Part shown: positions 53,433-62,692 of the stretch, in pieces
Numbering within the stretch: the first letter of the stretch is position 1
How the letters are laid out: every line of letters starts with the position of its first letter
Assembly (NCBI RefSeq): GCF_003259905.1
Contig: NZ_QLMG01000019.1
Coordinates: 1 to 64,000, forward strand
Origin: Salipiger aestuarii
Lineage (GTDB): Bacteria; Pseudomonadota; Alphaproteobacteria; Rhodobacterales; Rhodobacteraceae
Direction of reading: 5' to 3'
DNA: 64,000 nucleotides
Program-made: the position numbers and the translations under genes
Notes under the pieces: generated by a model
Told to the model about the DNA's origin: nothing
The model's input: only the letters and a program-made list of their open reading frames with translations
Database searches by the model: none

Positions 53433-54518
53433 TCAGGTGCCGGATTTGATCCTGGTCCACAGGCGGGTGACGGTCCGCTGCACCTTGGGGTCGTAAGGCG
53501 TGGTGGTGTAGGTGTTTTCCATCGCGTCGGCGGACGGATAGATCGCCGGATCGCCGATCACATCCTCGACCAGGAATTTCTGGCTCGCGAGGTTGCCGTT
53601 GGCATAAAAGACGTAGTTCGACGCCGCCGCCATGTTCTGCGGGTCCATGATAAAGTTCAGGAATTTGTGCGCCGCTTCGGGGTTGGGCGCATCGACCGGG
53701 ATCGCCATTTCATCAAACCACATCTGCGCGCCCTCGTCGGGGGCGTAATAGGCGATTTCGACGCCATTGCCGGCCTCGGCCGCGCGGTCGCGAGCTTGCA
53801 GGACGTCGCCCGACCAGCCAACGGCGACGCAGATGTCGCCGTTGGCCAGCGCGTTGACGTATTCGGAACTGTTGAATTTCTGGATGTGGTCACGGATCGG
53901 CATGTAGACCGCTTCGGCCTTGGCGATCACGTCGGGATCGTGGCTGTCGGGGTCTTCGCCGATATAATTCAGCGCGGCCGGGATCATTTCCGCCGGCGCG
54001 TCCAGGAACATCACGCCGCAGTCGGCCAGCTTTTCCATGTTCTCGGGCTTGAACACCAGATCCCACGACGTAACGGGGGCGTCATCGCCAAGGATCTCCT
54101 TGACCTTGGGAAGGTTCACGCCCAGGCCGGTGGTGCCCCACATGTAGTTGATGGCGTATTCGTTGCCGGGGTCGTATTTCGACGTCCGGTCGGAAATCAC
54201 GTCCCACATGTTGTCGATGTTGGGCAGCTTGGATTTGTCTAGCTTCTGGAACGCGCCCGCCATGATCTGTCGTTGCAGGAAGGTGCCGGTGGGCACCACC
54301 ACGTCATAGCCGGACCCGCCCGCGAGCATCTTGGTTTCGAGCACTTCGTTGCTGTCGAACACGTCGTAGATCAGGTCGATCCCGGTTTCCTCTTCGAATT
54401 TGGTCAGCAGGTCTTCGTCGATGTAATCGGACCAGTTGTAGACGCGGACCTCGTCCGCATGGGCCATGCCAGCGACAAGGGCGAGGGTCGCGGTGAAGCT
54501 CAGAAGGGGGTTGGTCAT
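53433..54518 (-). CDS. Polyamine-type periplasmic binding protein (PotF/PotD-like)
   Basis: The 361-residue protein has a signal peptide MTNPLLSFTATLALVAGMAHA followed by DEVRVYNWSDYIDEDLL, the classic mature start of putrescine/spermidine-binding proteins. Later blocks include SGYDVVVPTGTFLQRQI, MWGTTGLGVNL and DEGAQMWFDEMAIPVDAPN. The Trp and Asp residues of these blocks line the amine pocket in PotF. It is the first gene of the uptake operon. A GATTTGATCAAATC palindrome lies 66-79 bp before its ATG. Confidence 0.93.
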   Translation of the reverse strand: MTNPLLSFTATLALVAGMAHADEVRVYNWSDYIDEDLLTKFEEETGIDLIYDVFDSNEVLETKMLAGGSGYDVVVPTGTFLQRQIMAGAFQKLDKSKLPNIDNMWDVISDRTSKYDPGNEYAINYMWGTTGLGVNLPKVKEILGDDAPVTSWDLVFKPENMEKLADCGVMFLDAPAEMIPAALNYIGEDPDSHDPDVIAKAEAVYMPIRDHIQKFNSSEYVNALANGDICVAVGWSGDVLQARDRAAEAGNGVEIAYYAPDEGAQMWFDEMAIPVDAPNPEAAHKFLNFIMDPQNMAAASNYVFYANGNLASQKFLVEDVIGDPAIYPSADAMENTYTTTPYDPKVQRTVTRLWTRIKSGT

Positions 54519-54583
54519 GATGTGCTCCCGTTGGACGTGAGGTCCGTGTCAGACTTTGGGGTCTTGATGCCCCGCGCCCTTTG

Positions 54584-54597
54584 GATTTGATCAAATC
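54584..54597. promoter_or_regulatory. Perfect palindrome GATTTGATCAAATC, probable operator
   Basis: This 14-bp sequence is its own reverse complement. It lies between the divergent binding-protein and GntR/FCD regulator genes. A close copy (11 of 14 positions, sharing ATTTGATCA) lies in front of the aminotransferase gene, so it is the likely site of the adjacent regulator. Confidence 0.65.
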
Positions 54598-54690
54598 TTG
54601 TCACACAAGGCAACATGCGCGATGTTTTCACGGTGCGTTATGTCGCGCAAGATGGCACATTGGGGCAGGCGGTCAAAAGAAAGGCAGGCG

Positions 54691-55344
54691 GTGAATTTGC
54701 AGGCAGAGGGAACAGGGCTTCCGGCGCATGAGCTGGTGTATCGCCGGTTACGAGACAAGATCCTGTTCGGCGAACTGGAACCGGGCCAGCCGGTGACCAT
54801 CCAGGGACTGACCGAACAGATGCAGGTCGGCATGACCCCGGTGCGGGAGGCGCTGCGCCGCCTGACCGCCGCCGGGGCGCTGGATTTTCAAGGCAACCGC
54901 AGAATCATCGTGCCGGTACTGCATGCCCCCGCGATCGAGCAGCTGACCCTTGCGCGGATCGCGCTGGAACCGACACTTGCGGCCCGTGCCGCGGTGCGCT
55001 GCGATGCGGGGGAAATCGCGCGGCTGCGCGCGACCGATATCCGGCTGGATGGTGCCATCGCGCGCGGCGACGTGCGTGGCTATCTGGTCGAGAATCACCA
55101 GTTTCACGCCGAGCTGAACGCCATCGCGCGCGCGCCGATCCTGACGGACCTGGTCGAAGGGCTGTGGCTGCGCTTTGGTCCGTCGCTGCGGGTGGTGTGC
55201 GGGCAGTTCGGCACGCGCAACCTGCCCGATCAGCACAAGGCGATCCTGAGCGCGCTTGCGGCGGGCGATGCGGACGGGGCCGCCCGCGCGATGCGCGCGG
55301 ATGTCGAGCAGGGCATGACCCAGATCACCGAAGGTTTGGCGTGA
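54691..55344 (+). CDS. GntR family regulator (FCD subgroup)
   Basis: The 217-residue protein has a winged helix at ~10-75 (HELVYRRLRDKILFGELEPG, TIQGLTEQMQVGMTPVREALRRL) and an all-helical FCD ligand domain after it. Metal-ligand-like His residues sit in ENHQFHAELN and the Asp/His-containing DQHKAILSAL. The GTG at 54691 is preferred because AGGCAGG lies before it and family members start close to the LPAHE-like motif; ATGs at 54598, 54643 and 54652 are alternatives. It sits between the uptake operon and the aminotransferase gene, with matching palindromes before both, and probably represses them without polyamine. Confidence 0.87.
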   Translation: MNLQAEGTGLPAHELVYRRLRDKILFGELEPGQPVTIQGLTEQMQVGMTPVREALRRLTAAGALDFQGNRRIIVPVLHAPAIEQLTLARIALEPTLAARAAVRCDAGEIARLRATDIRLDGAIARGDVRGYLVENHQFHAELNAIARAPILTDLVEGLWLRFGPSLRVVCGQFGTRNLPDQHKAILSALAAGDADGAARAMRADVEQGMTQITEGLA

Positions 55345-55373
55345 TTCGACGCAGCGCGGATTGACCGCCGGAT

Positions 55374-55387
55374 AATTTGATCATATT
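55374..55387. promoter_or_regulatory. AATTTGATCATATT, second copy of the regulator site
   Basis: It shares ATTTGATCA and 11 of 14 positions with the perfect palindrome at 54584-54597. It lies 40 bp before the aminotransferase ATG, 30 bp past the regulator stop, where it could overlap the promoter. Confidence 0.55.
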
Positions 55388-55426
55388 CTGCCGGCCAACT
55401 CCCCGACATCCACAGGAGACGCGGCC

Positions 55427-56827
55427 ATGAGCCTTATTTCGCCCAATGCCCCCACCGCCGAACTTCAGGCGCTGGACGCGGCCCACCACATGCACCCGTT
55501 TACCCACGGGGCCGATCTTGCGCAAAAGGGCGCGCGCGTCATCACCCGGGCTTCGGGCGTCTGGCTGACCGACAGCGAAGGCGAGCGTATCCTTGACGGC
55601 ATGGCCGGGCTTTGGTGCGTCAACATCGGTTACGGGCGCAAGGAACTGGCCGCCGCCGCCGCGCGCCAGATGGAAGAGCTGCCGTACTACAATACCTTCT
55701 TTCAGACCACGCATGTGCCCGCGATCCAGCTTTCGGCGCGCCTTGCCGAACTGGCGCCGGGAGATCTGAACCATGTGTTCTATGCCTCGTCCGGGTCCGA
55801 GGCGAACGACACCAACATCCGCCTCGTGCGCACCTACTGGGCCGAAAAGGGCCAGCCGGAACGCCAGACCATCATCTCGCGCTGGAACGGCTATCACGGC
55901 TCGTCGCTTGGCTCGATGTCGCTGGGCGGCATGAAGGGCATGCATGCGCAGGGCGGCGCCGTGCCGGGCATCCACCACATCGACCAGCCCCACTGGTGGG
56001 CCGAAGGCGGCGACATGTCCCCCGAGGAATTCGGTCTGGAACGCGCCCGCCAGCTTGAGCAGGCCATCGAGGAGATCGGGCCCGAAAAGGTCGGCGCCTT
56101 TATCGCGGAACCCATCCAGGGCGCCGGTGGCGTCATTGTTCCGCCCGCCACCTACTGGCCGGAAATCCAGCGCATCGTGAAGAAATACGGCATCCTGCTG
56201 ATCGCGGATGAGGTGATCTGCGGCTTTGGCCGGACCGGCAACTGGTTCGGCAGCCAGACCATGGGCATCACGCCCGACATCATGACCATCGCCAAGGGGC
56301 TGTCGTCGGGGTACCAGCCCATCGGCGGGTCGCTGTTGTCGGACGAGGTGGCAAACGTGATCTCGGGGACCGAATTCAACCACGGCTATACCTATTCCGG
56401 CCATCCCGTGGCCTGCGCCGTGGCGCTGGAAAACCTGCGAATCCTCGACGAAGAAGGCATCGTTGCCCGCGTCGCCCAGGAAACCGGCCCCTATCTCAGG
56501 GAAAAATGGCAGGCGCTGGCGGACCATCCGCTGGTGGGCGAAGCGCAGATCGAAGGGTTCATGGGCTCTATCGCGCTGACCCCCGACAAATCGGCCCGCG
56601 CGGCGTTTGCGTCGGATGCGGGCACGGTGGGCTACATCTGCCGGGAGCGGTGTTTCGCCAACAATCTGGTGATGCGCCATGTCGGGGACCGGATGATCAT
56701 CTCACCGCCGCTGGTGCTGTCGTTTGATGAAATCGACACCCTGATCGAACGTGCGGTGAAATCGCTTGATGAATGCCACGCGCGTCTCAAGGCCGAGGGT
56801 CTGATGGTCGCGGCGTCGCACGGCTGA
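55427..56827 (+). CDS. Class III aminotransferase, putrescine-pyruvate type
   Basis: The 466-residue PLP enzyme has the pattern of omega-amino transaminases: HPFTHGADLAQKGARVI near the N-terminus, NTFFQTTHVPAIQLS, SRWNGYHGSSLGSMSLGG, the LLIADEVICGFGRTG segment with the PLP-binding Asp, and Lys290 in TIAKGLSSGYQP. Among these, the SpuC (putrescine-pyruvate) type fits both the sequence style and the adjacent polyamine importer. It would convert putrescine to 4-aminobutanal and alanine. Other omega-amine substrates are possible. Confidence 0.9.
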   Translation: MSLISPNAPTAELQALDAAHHMHPFTHGADLAQKGARVITRASGVWLTDSEGERILDGMAGLWCVNIGYGRKELAAAAARQMEELPYYNTFFQTTHVPAIQLSARLAELAPGDLNHVFYASSGSEANDTNIRLVRTYWAEKGQPERQTIISRWNGYHGSSLGSMSLGGMKGMHAQGGAVPGIHHIDQPHWWAEGGDMSPEEFGLERARQLEQAIEEIGPEKVGAFIAEPIQGAGGVIVPPATYWPEIQRIVKKYGILLIADEVICGFGRTGNWFGSQTMGITPDIMTIAKGLSSGYQPIGGSLLSDEVANVISGTEFNHGYTYSGHPVACAVALENLRILDEEGIVARVAQETGPYLREKWQALADHPLVGEAQIEGFMGSIALTPDKSARAAFASDAGTVGYICRERCFANNLVMRHVGDRMIISPPLVLSFDEIDTLIERAVKSLDECHARLKAEGLMVAASHG

Positions 56828-56893
56828 TGGCAACGGGCGCTCCGCGTCGCCGGGGCGCCCGTTGGTTTTGCGACCGACGACCGGCCGCGGCAC

Positions 56894-57268
56894 TCAGTTG
56901 ACGAGCTGGGGCGCGCCGGTCGCCATGTTCGTGCCGATATATGGCTTGTGAGTCCCCTTCCAGGCGCCGAAACCACCCTCCATATGGGCGATCCGCGCTG
57001 TCCCGGCGTCAATCGCGGCGCGCGCCACCTTTTCCGACCTCGCGCCCGAACCGCAATGGAACACGATCCGCTTGTCGGTCTGGCCGGGCAGCTTTGACGC
57101 CTTGAAGAACGCCATTGGCATCAACAGCGCGCCTTCGATATGTTCGAACATGTACTCCTGAGGGGTGCGCACGTCGATCAGCACGATCTCGTCGCGGGAA
57201 AATGCCTCGGCCACCTCATCGGCGGTCCAGGTCTCAAGAATGCTGGCGCCCACTTCTTCGGTCTTCAT
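56894..57268 (-). CDS. Single-domain rhodanese-like sulfurtransferase
   Basis: The 124-residue protein is one rhodanese domain with LIDVRTPQEYMFEHIEGALLMPM (in part) and the active-site loop HCGSGARSEK, where Cys72 would carry the persulfide. The loop length (six residues) is of the small-substrate, sulfur-transfer type rather than the phosphatase type. The start MKTEEVG at 57268 follows GAGGAG at 8-13 bp. It converges with the aminotransferase gene and has no obvious operon partner. Confidence 0.92.
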   Translation of the reverse strand: MKTEEVGASILETWTADEVAEAFSRDEIVLIDVRTPQEYMFEHIEGALLMPMAFFKASKLPGQTDKRIVFHCGSGARSEKVARAAIDAGTARIAHMEGGFGAWKGTHKPYIGTNMATGAPQLVN

Positions 57269-57502
57269 CTTGCGTCTCCTCATGGCTGATGTCTTATGCG
57301 GGATGTGATATGCGGTTTCCCCGGATCAAGGCCCTTCCTGCGTAGCATGGCGTCACGGCAGTGACCAAGCCGGGGGCGATGGGCGCCGATAACGCGCGGG
57401 CGGGGACGCCCGGGGGCAGTTTCCGGGTGCAACCGCCCGAAACTTGGGCTTGTCTGGCCGAGATGCCCCACCGGCAGCCATCGCAATCAGCGGAGTCAGG
57501 AC

Positions 57503-58729
57503 ATGATAAATTTCATCGCAATGGAAGCCTGGATCGAATTTGCGGTGCGCTGGGTGCATGTCATCACCGGCATCGCCTGGATCGGGTCGTCGTTCTATTT
57601 CATCGCGCTGGATCTTGGGCTGCACCGCGACCGCGATCTGGCTTCGGGGGCGGACGGCGAAGAGTGGCAGGTGCATGGGGGTGGATTCTACCACATCCAG
57701 AAATACCTTGTCGCGCCAGCGCAGATGCCCGGCGATCTGGTCTGGTTCAAATGGGAAAGCTACGCGACCTGGCTGTCGGGGTTCGCGATGCTGATTCTTG
57801 TCTATTATCTGGGGGCAGAGTTCTATCTGGTCGATCCGTCGGTGCTGGACATCCCGGTCTGGGCGGCGATTCTGATCTCGCTGCTGTCGCTCAGCATCGG
57901 CTGGCTGACCTATGATGCCTTGTGCAAATCGACATTCGGCGACGATAACACGCGCCTGATGCTGTTCCTGTTCGTCGTTCTCGTGGCAGTGGCATGGGGG
58001 TACACGCAGGTCTTTTCCGGGCGCGCGGCGCTGCTGCATCTGGGGGCGTTTACCGCAAGCATCATGACGGCGAACGTGTTCTTTATCATCATGCCGAACC
58101 AGCGCATCGTGGTGGCGGATCTGAAGGCGGGGCGCAAACCCGATCCGAAATACGGCAGGATCGCCAAGCAGCGCAGCACGCATAACAACTACCTGACGCT
58201 GCCGGTTCTGTTCCTGATGCTGTCCAACCACTACCCGCTGGCGTTTGCGTCTGACTACAACTGGATCATCGCCAGCCTCGTGTTCCTGATGGGGGTCACC
58301 ATCCGGCATTATTTCAACTCGATGCACGCACGAAAGGGCAACCCGCACTGGACCTGGCTGGCCACCACGCTGATCTTTCTTGCGATCATGTGGCTGTCGA
58401 CCGCAAACCTGCCAGGCGAGTCCGATTGGGAGGCGCAAGCGACTGGCCCAACGGCGAAATACGCGCAGGCCGCCGGGTTCGACGATGTCCGGGACATCGT
58501 GTCGGGCCGCTGTTCCATGTGCCACAGCGCCGAGCCGGGCTGGGAGGGGCTGGCCTGGGCCCCCAGGGGCGTGCACCTGGACAGCGCCAGGGGCATCGCT
58601 GAAAACGCGCGGGCGATTTATCTGCAGGCCGGGCTGAGCCGGGCCATGCCTCCGGCGAATCTGACGTTCATGGACGACGCCGAGCGTCTGGCCATCCGCC
58701 GCTGGTTCGAGGCCGCGAACGACAGCTAG
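57503..58729 (+). CDS. puuD: Urate hydroxylase PuuD, membrane bound with cytochrome c domain
   Basis: PuuD oxidises urate to 5-hydroxyisourate and passes electrons to the respiratory chain. The 408-residue protein has about eight membrane helices in its first ~310 residues, with conserved HVITGIAWIGSSFYFIALD and HGGGFYHIQKYL. A C-terminal cytochrome c domain carries the heme motif CSMCH at 337-341 and a MPPANLTFM segment supplying the axial Met. No other purine-degradation gene is adjacent. It is preceded by a 230-bp gap and followed by mutL. Confidence 0.93.
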   Translation: MINFIAMEAWIEFAVRWVHVITGIAWIGSSFYFIALDLGLHRDRDLASGADGEEWQVHGGGFYHIQKYLVAPAQMPGDLVWFKWESYATWLSGFAMLILVYYLGAEFYLVDPSVLDIPVWAAILISLLSLSIGWLTYDALCKSTFGDDNTRLMLFLFVVLVAVAWGYTQVFSGRAALLHLGAFTASIMTANVFFIIMPNQRIVVADLKAGRKPDPKYGRIAKQRSTHNNYLTLPVLFLMLSNHYPLAFASDYNWIIASLVFLMGVTIRHYFNSMHARKGNPHWTWLATTLIFLAIMWLSTANLPGESDWEAQATGPTAKYAQAAGFDDVRDIVSGRCSMCHSAEPGWEGLAWAPRGVHLDSARGIAENARAIYLQAGLSRAMPPANLTFMDDAERLAIRRWFEAANDS

Positions 58730-58795
58730 CGTTCCGTGCGCGAATGACGGCGTCCCCCGTTTCAGAATCGCGCGCGGCCTGCTAGGTCTTGTGGC

Positions 58796-60643
58796 ATGAA
58801 CAGCAATGCCCCCAATATCAGCGCCGATGGCCGTCCGGTCATCCGGCAGCTTGACGAGGCCGCCGTCAATCGCATCGCGGCTGGCGAAGTGGTGGAACGG
58901 CCCGCCTCGGCGGTCAAGGAGCTGGTCGAAAACGCCATCGACTCGGGCGCGCGGCGCGTTTCGATCGAAATCTCGGATGGCGGCAAGACGCTGATCCGCG
59001 TCACGGACGATGGCTGTGGTATCTCCGGACCCGAGCTGCCGCTGGCGCTGTGCCGCCATGCGACGTCAAAGATCGACGGCAGCGATCTGTTGAACATCCA
59101 CAGCTTCGGCTTCCGGGGCGAGGCGCTGCCGTCGCTCGGAGCGGTCGGACGGCTGACGATCCAAAGCCGGGTTTCGGGGCTGGAGGCTGCCGAAATCGCC
59201 GTTGCCGGGGGCAAGGCGGCCGAGGTCAGGCCCTGCGCGCTGAATGGCGGCACCGTGGTGACGCTGCGCGATCTGTTTTACGCCACACCCGCGCGGCTGA
59301 AATTTCTGCGCAGCGACCGCGCCGAAATGCAGGCTATTTCCGAGGTCATCAAGCGGCTGGCCATGGCCGAGCCGTCGGTGGGGTTTACCCTGCGCGACGT
59401 GTCACAGGGCAAGGACCGCACGACCTTTCGCGCCGATGCCTGCTCGGGCGATCTGTTCGATGCGCTGCGCGCGCGATTGACGCAGGTGATGGGCGGCGAA
59501 TTCACCGACAACGCGCTGAGCATCGACGCCGAGCGTGACGGGTTTCGCCTGACGGGGCTTGCCGCGTTGCCGACCTATTCGCGCGGCTCGTCCGTGGCGC
59601 AGCACCTGTTCGTCAACGGGCGCCCGGTGCAGGACAAGCTTCTGGTCGGGGCGCTGCGAGGGGCCTATGCGGATTTTCTCGGCCGGGACCGGCATCCGGC
59701 GGTGGCGCTGTTCGTCGATTGCGACCCGCATCTGGTGGATGTCAACGTCCATCCCGCAAAGTCCGAGGTGCGGTTTCGTGAACCCGGCGTGGTGCGCGGA
59801 CTGATCGTGTCGGCCCTGCGCCACGCGTTGGCCGAGGCGGGGCACCGCGCGTCCTCTACCGTGGCGGGGGCGACGCTGGGGGCAATGCGGCCCGAACCGA
59901 TGGCGCCACGCGTCTACCAGATGGATCGGCCCGGCCAGGGCGCGCTGGGCGCGGCGTTTCGGGCGCAGGCCCCGGCGCGCGCGCCCGAACCGGCGGGCTT
60001 TGCGGAGTTCTCGCAGGATTATTCGGGCCGGATCGAAGACACGCCCGCCACGCCGTCCGAATCGCTGCCGCTGGGCGCCGCCCGCGGGCAAGTGCACGAA
60101 AACTACATCATCGCGCAAACCGAGGATGGCATCGTCATCGTCGACCAGCACGCCGCGCATGAACGGCTTGTCTATGAAAAGCTCAAACGCCAGATGGCGG
60201 AACGTGGCGTGGCCGCGCAGGCGCTGCTGATTCCCGACATCGTCGAATTTTCCGCCGATGATCTCGCACGGCTGATGTCCGTGTCCGACGATCTGTCCCG
60301 CATGGGGCTGACGCTGGAACCCTTTGGCGGCAACGCGGTCTGCGTACGCGAGACGCCCGCGATTCTGGGTGAGGTCGACAGCAAGGCGCTGCTGACGGAC
60401 ATCCTGGATGAACTGGCCGATTTCGGCCAAAGCCAGCTGGTGCAGGAAAAGATCGAGGCGATCCTGTCGCGGGTCGCCTGCCATGGCTCGATCCGGTCCG
60501 GCCGGCGGATGCGGGGCGAGGAAATGAACGCCCTGCTGCGCGAGATGGAATCCACGCCCCATTCCGGCCAGTGCAATCACGGCCGGCCCACCTATGTGGA
60601 ACTCAAGCTTTCGGATATCGAGAGGCTGTTCGGCCGCACATGA
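58796..60643 (+). CDS. mutL: DNA mismatch repair protein MutL
   Basis: MutL couples mismatch recognition by MutS to strand incision. The 615-residue protein has the GHKL ATPase motifs ELVENAIDSGA, TDDGCGI and FGFRGEALPSLG. Its C-terminal domain holds DQHAAHERLVYE at residues 450-461, the DQHA(x)2E(x)4E endonuclease motif. The organism therefore has an incision-competent MutL, as expected where MutH and Dam-directed repair are absent. Its TGA overlaps the rmuC ATG. Confidence 0.96.
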   Translation: MNSNAPNISADGRPVIRQLDEAAVNRIAAGEVVERPASAVKELVENAIDSGARRVSIEISDGGKTLIRVTDDGCGISGPELPLALCRHATSKIDGSDLLNIHSFGFRGEALPSLGAVGRLTIQSRVSGLEAAEIAVAGGKAAEVRPCALNGGTVVTLRDLFYATPARLKFLRSDRAEMQAISEVIKRLAMAEPSVGFTLRDVSQGKDRTTFRADACSGDLFDALRARLTQVMGGEFTDNALSIDAERDGFRLTGLAALPTYSRGSSVAQHLFVNGRPVQDKLLVGALRGAYADFLGRDRHPAVALFVDCDPHLVDVNVHPAKSEVRFREPGVVRGLIVSALRHALAEAGHRASSTVAGATLGAMRPEPMAPRVYQMDRPGQGALGAAFRAQAPARAPEPAGFAEFSQDYSGRIEDTPATPSESLPLGAARGQVHENYIIAQTEDGIVIVDQHAAHERLVYEKLKRQMAERGVAAQALLIPDIVEFSADDLARLMSVSDDLSRMGLTLEPFGGNAVCVRETPAILGEVDSKALLTDILDELADFGQSQLVQEKIEAILSRVACHGSIRSGRRMRGEEMNALLREMESTPHSGQCNHGRPTYVELKLSDIERLFGRT

Positions 60644-61761
60644 CCCAGACCCTGCCGTTCGCGCTGGACGATCCGCGCCTGCTGGTGGCAGGCGTGCTCG
60701 GCGTCATCCTGGTGGCCATGGTGCTGTCGATTCGCGCCGCCAACCGCGCGGCGCGCCTGTCCGGCCCGCTGATGCAGCTTGCCCGCCGGGTCGAGGCGCT
60801 GGGCGAGGGGCAGGAACGGCTTGCCGGAGGGCTGCATCACGTTACCGAGGCGCAGATGCAAAGCCAGAGCGCGATGCTGGACCTGATGGAACGCAGGCTT
60901 GCGGACGTGCAGGGCAAGATGAGCGAAAGCCTGTATGGCAGCGCGCGTCGTACCGCCCATTCGCTGGGTGAATTGCAGGAACGGCTTAAGGTCATCGACA
61001 AGGCGCAGGACAAGATCACCCGCCTTTCGGGCGATGTGCTGTCGCTTCAGGACATCCTGTCGAACAAGCAGACGCGCGGGGCCTTCGGGGAAATCCAGCT
61101 GAACGACATCGTGGGCAAGGCGCTGCCGCCGGATGCCTATACGTTGCAGGCGACGCTGGGAAACGGGCGGCGCGCCGATTGCCTGATCCACATGCCCGCG
61201 CCGCCCGGCCCCATCGTCATCGACGCGAAATTCCCCCTGGAAGCCTATGAGGTGCTGATGCGCGCCGAGATGGGCGATCAGAAAACCCGCGCTGCGCAGG
61301 CTTTTCGCCTGTCGGTGCGCAAACATCTGCGCGACATCGCGGCGCGCTACATCGTTGATGGCGAAACCTCGGACTCGGCGCTGATGTTCCTGCCCTCCGA
61401 AGCGGTTTACGCGGAATTGCACGCCAATCACGCGCAGGTGGTGCGCGAAGGATTCGCCCTGCGCGTCTGGATCGTGTCGCCCACCACCTGCATGGCGGTG
61501 CTCAACACATTGCGCGGTGTGCTCAAGGATGCGCGGATGCGCGAACAGGCGGGCGCGATCCGGCGCGAACTGGGGCTGTTGGCCGCCGATGTCGACCGGA
61601 TGGGCACGCGGGTCGAAAACCTTGACCGGCATTTCGGGCAGGCGGCGCGCGACGTCGCCGAGATTCGAATTTCCGCTGAAAAGGCGGGGAATCGCGCGCG
61701 CAGACTGGATAATTTCGATTTTGCCCAAGGCGGGGAGCCAGACAGGCCGCCTCGGGATTAA
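60640..61761 (+). CDS. rmuC: DNA recombination protein RmuC
   Basis: The 373-residue protein has an N-terminal membrane segment (~13-32), a long coiled coil (~40-140) and the RmuC nuclease-like core (GAFGEIQLNDIVGKALP, CLIHMPAPPGPIVIDAKFPLEAYE, FLPSEAVYAELHA). RmuC limits recombination at short inverted repeats and phage-related DNA structures. The start at 60640 overlaps the mutL stop (ATGA), joining two DNA-maintenance genes in one unit. Confidence 0.94.
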   Translation: MTQTLPFALDDPRLLVAGVLGVILVAMVLSIRAANRAARLSGPLMQLARRVEALGEGQERLAGGLHHVTEAQMQSQSAMLDLMERRLADVQGKMSESLYGSARRTAHSLGELQERLKVIDKAQDKITRLSGDVLSLQDILSNKQTRGAFGEIQLNDIVGKALPPDAYTLQATLGNGRRADCLIHMPAPPGPIVIDAKFPLEAYEVLMRAEMGDQKTRAAQAFRLSVRKHLRDIAARYIVDGETSDSALMFLPSEAVYAELHANHAQVVREGFALRVWIVSPTTCMAVLNTLRGVLKDARMREQAGAIRRELGLLAADVDRMGTRVENLDRHFGQAARDVAEIRISAEKAGNRARRLDNFDFAQGGEPDRPPRD

Positions 61762-61918
61762 GCGTGCAACTCGTTCTTTCGGAACATAAAATACATTTCA
61801 CATTAATATATGGGGGCATTTTATGTCCGCGCGTTCATGCCGTATGCTTGAGCAGGATCAAGGACGCGCGCTACGGCTTCGTCTCAAGCTGCGTGATCAC
61901 TGAAAGGAGACGGGGATC

Positions 61919-62248
61919 ATGGAACAGATCAGTGTCAGAAAGGTCGCGCATGTTATCCTGATGGCCCGCGAGACTCGCCGGGGCGAGGGCGAAATGCGCG
62001 GCCTCATCGAGCACATGACCGAAGAAGAGCAGGCAGCACTTGTCGCGATCATGTGGATCGGGCGCGATGCGTTCGACGCGGGGGAATGGGACGAAGCTTA
62101 CGGCACCGCCCTGACCGAAGCGTCCACGCCGACGGCGGACTACCTGATCGGAACGCCGCATCTGGCCGACCACCTCGAATCGGGGCTGGAGGCGCTTGGC
62201 TATGATGTGCAGGACGAAGAAGACGAACTGTTGCGTCGCGGCGCCTGA
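61919..62248 (+). CDS. DUF3775 family protein
   Basis: At 109 residues it has the expected composition: an acidic helical start (ISVRKVAHVILMARETRRGEG), then IMWIGRDAFDAGEWDEAYGTA and the ADYLIGTPHLADHLESGLEALG end typical of DUF3775. The function is unknown. A clear GGAGACGGGG site precedes the ATG. The 157-bp stretch between rmuC and this gene is A/T-rich at 61770-61830 and probably holds its promoter. The 3' end is overlapped by a convergent remnant frame. Confidence 0.88.
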   Translation: MEQISVRKVAHVILMARETRRGEGEMRGLIEHMTEEEQAALVAIMWIGRDAFDAGEWDEAYGTALTEASTPTADYLIGTPHLADHLESGLEALGYDVQDEEDELLRRGA

Positions 62249-62667
62249 ACCGGCGGGCCGCACAGCTTGCGGCACGTCTTGGGTCGCGACCGCTCAGGCG
62301 GCGCGCTTTTCGCAACGGTCGCGGCGTCGCGCAATTCGGATCGCCAGGGGGCCAGCGTGCTTACCAGCTTTTCCAGCCGTTTGTGACAGGTGGTGTCCAG
62401 CCGGCTGCGCGCGGCGTCGATTTGCTGCTTGACGGCCAGTCGCGCCACCTCGCCCGCGGTCTCATGAAATTCCGCGTGCAGGCGCGTGGTCACCTGCCAC
62501 GGTTTGCCCGCGCGCAGTAATGCGCCGAAATCGTCACAGTGCAACCAGCGACCGAAGGCACAGCGTTCACAGCGCGATGTCTTGGACCGGTCGGGCGAAT
62601 GAATCGTTTTTCCTCGGAGTTCCGGTCCCGTTCCGGTTGGCCCTGGACCCGATTTCTTGCCGCTGAC
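62200..62667 (-). pseudogene. CZB (chemoreceptor zinc-binding)-domain remnant without a start codon
   Basis: The open frame, bounded upstream by TAA (62668-62670), encodes CERCAFGRWLHCDDFGALL followed by RLHAEFHETAGEVARLA. This is the C-x-x-G-x-W and H-x-x-x-H pattern of CZB zinc-binding domains that sense zinc or hypochlorite in chemoreceptors and diguanylate cyclases. No ATG or GTG precedes the domain in frame; the only start-like codon is a TTG (62542-62544) inside it, after the Cys ligand. The N-terminal helix with the first His is missing. The tail runs 49 bp into the convergent DUF3775 gene. A remnant is the simplest reading; a non-canonical start is the alternative. Confidence 0.45.
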
Positions 62668-62692
62668 TTAAAACGTTTTATGGATGTGCCGC

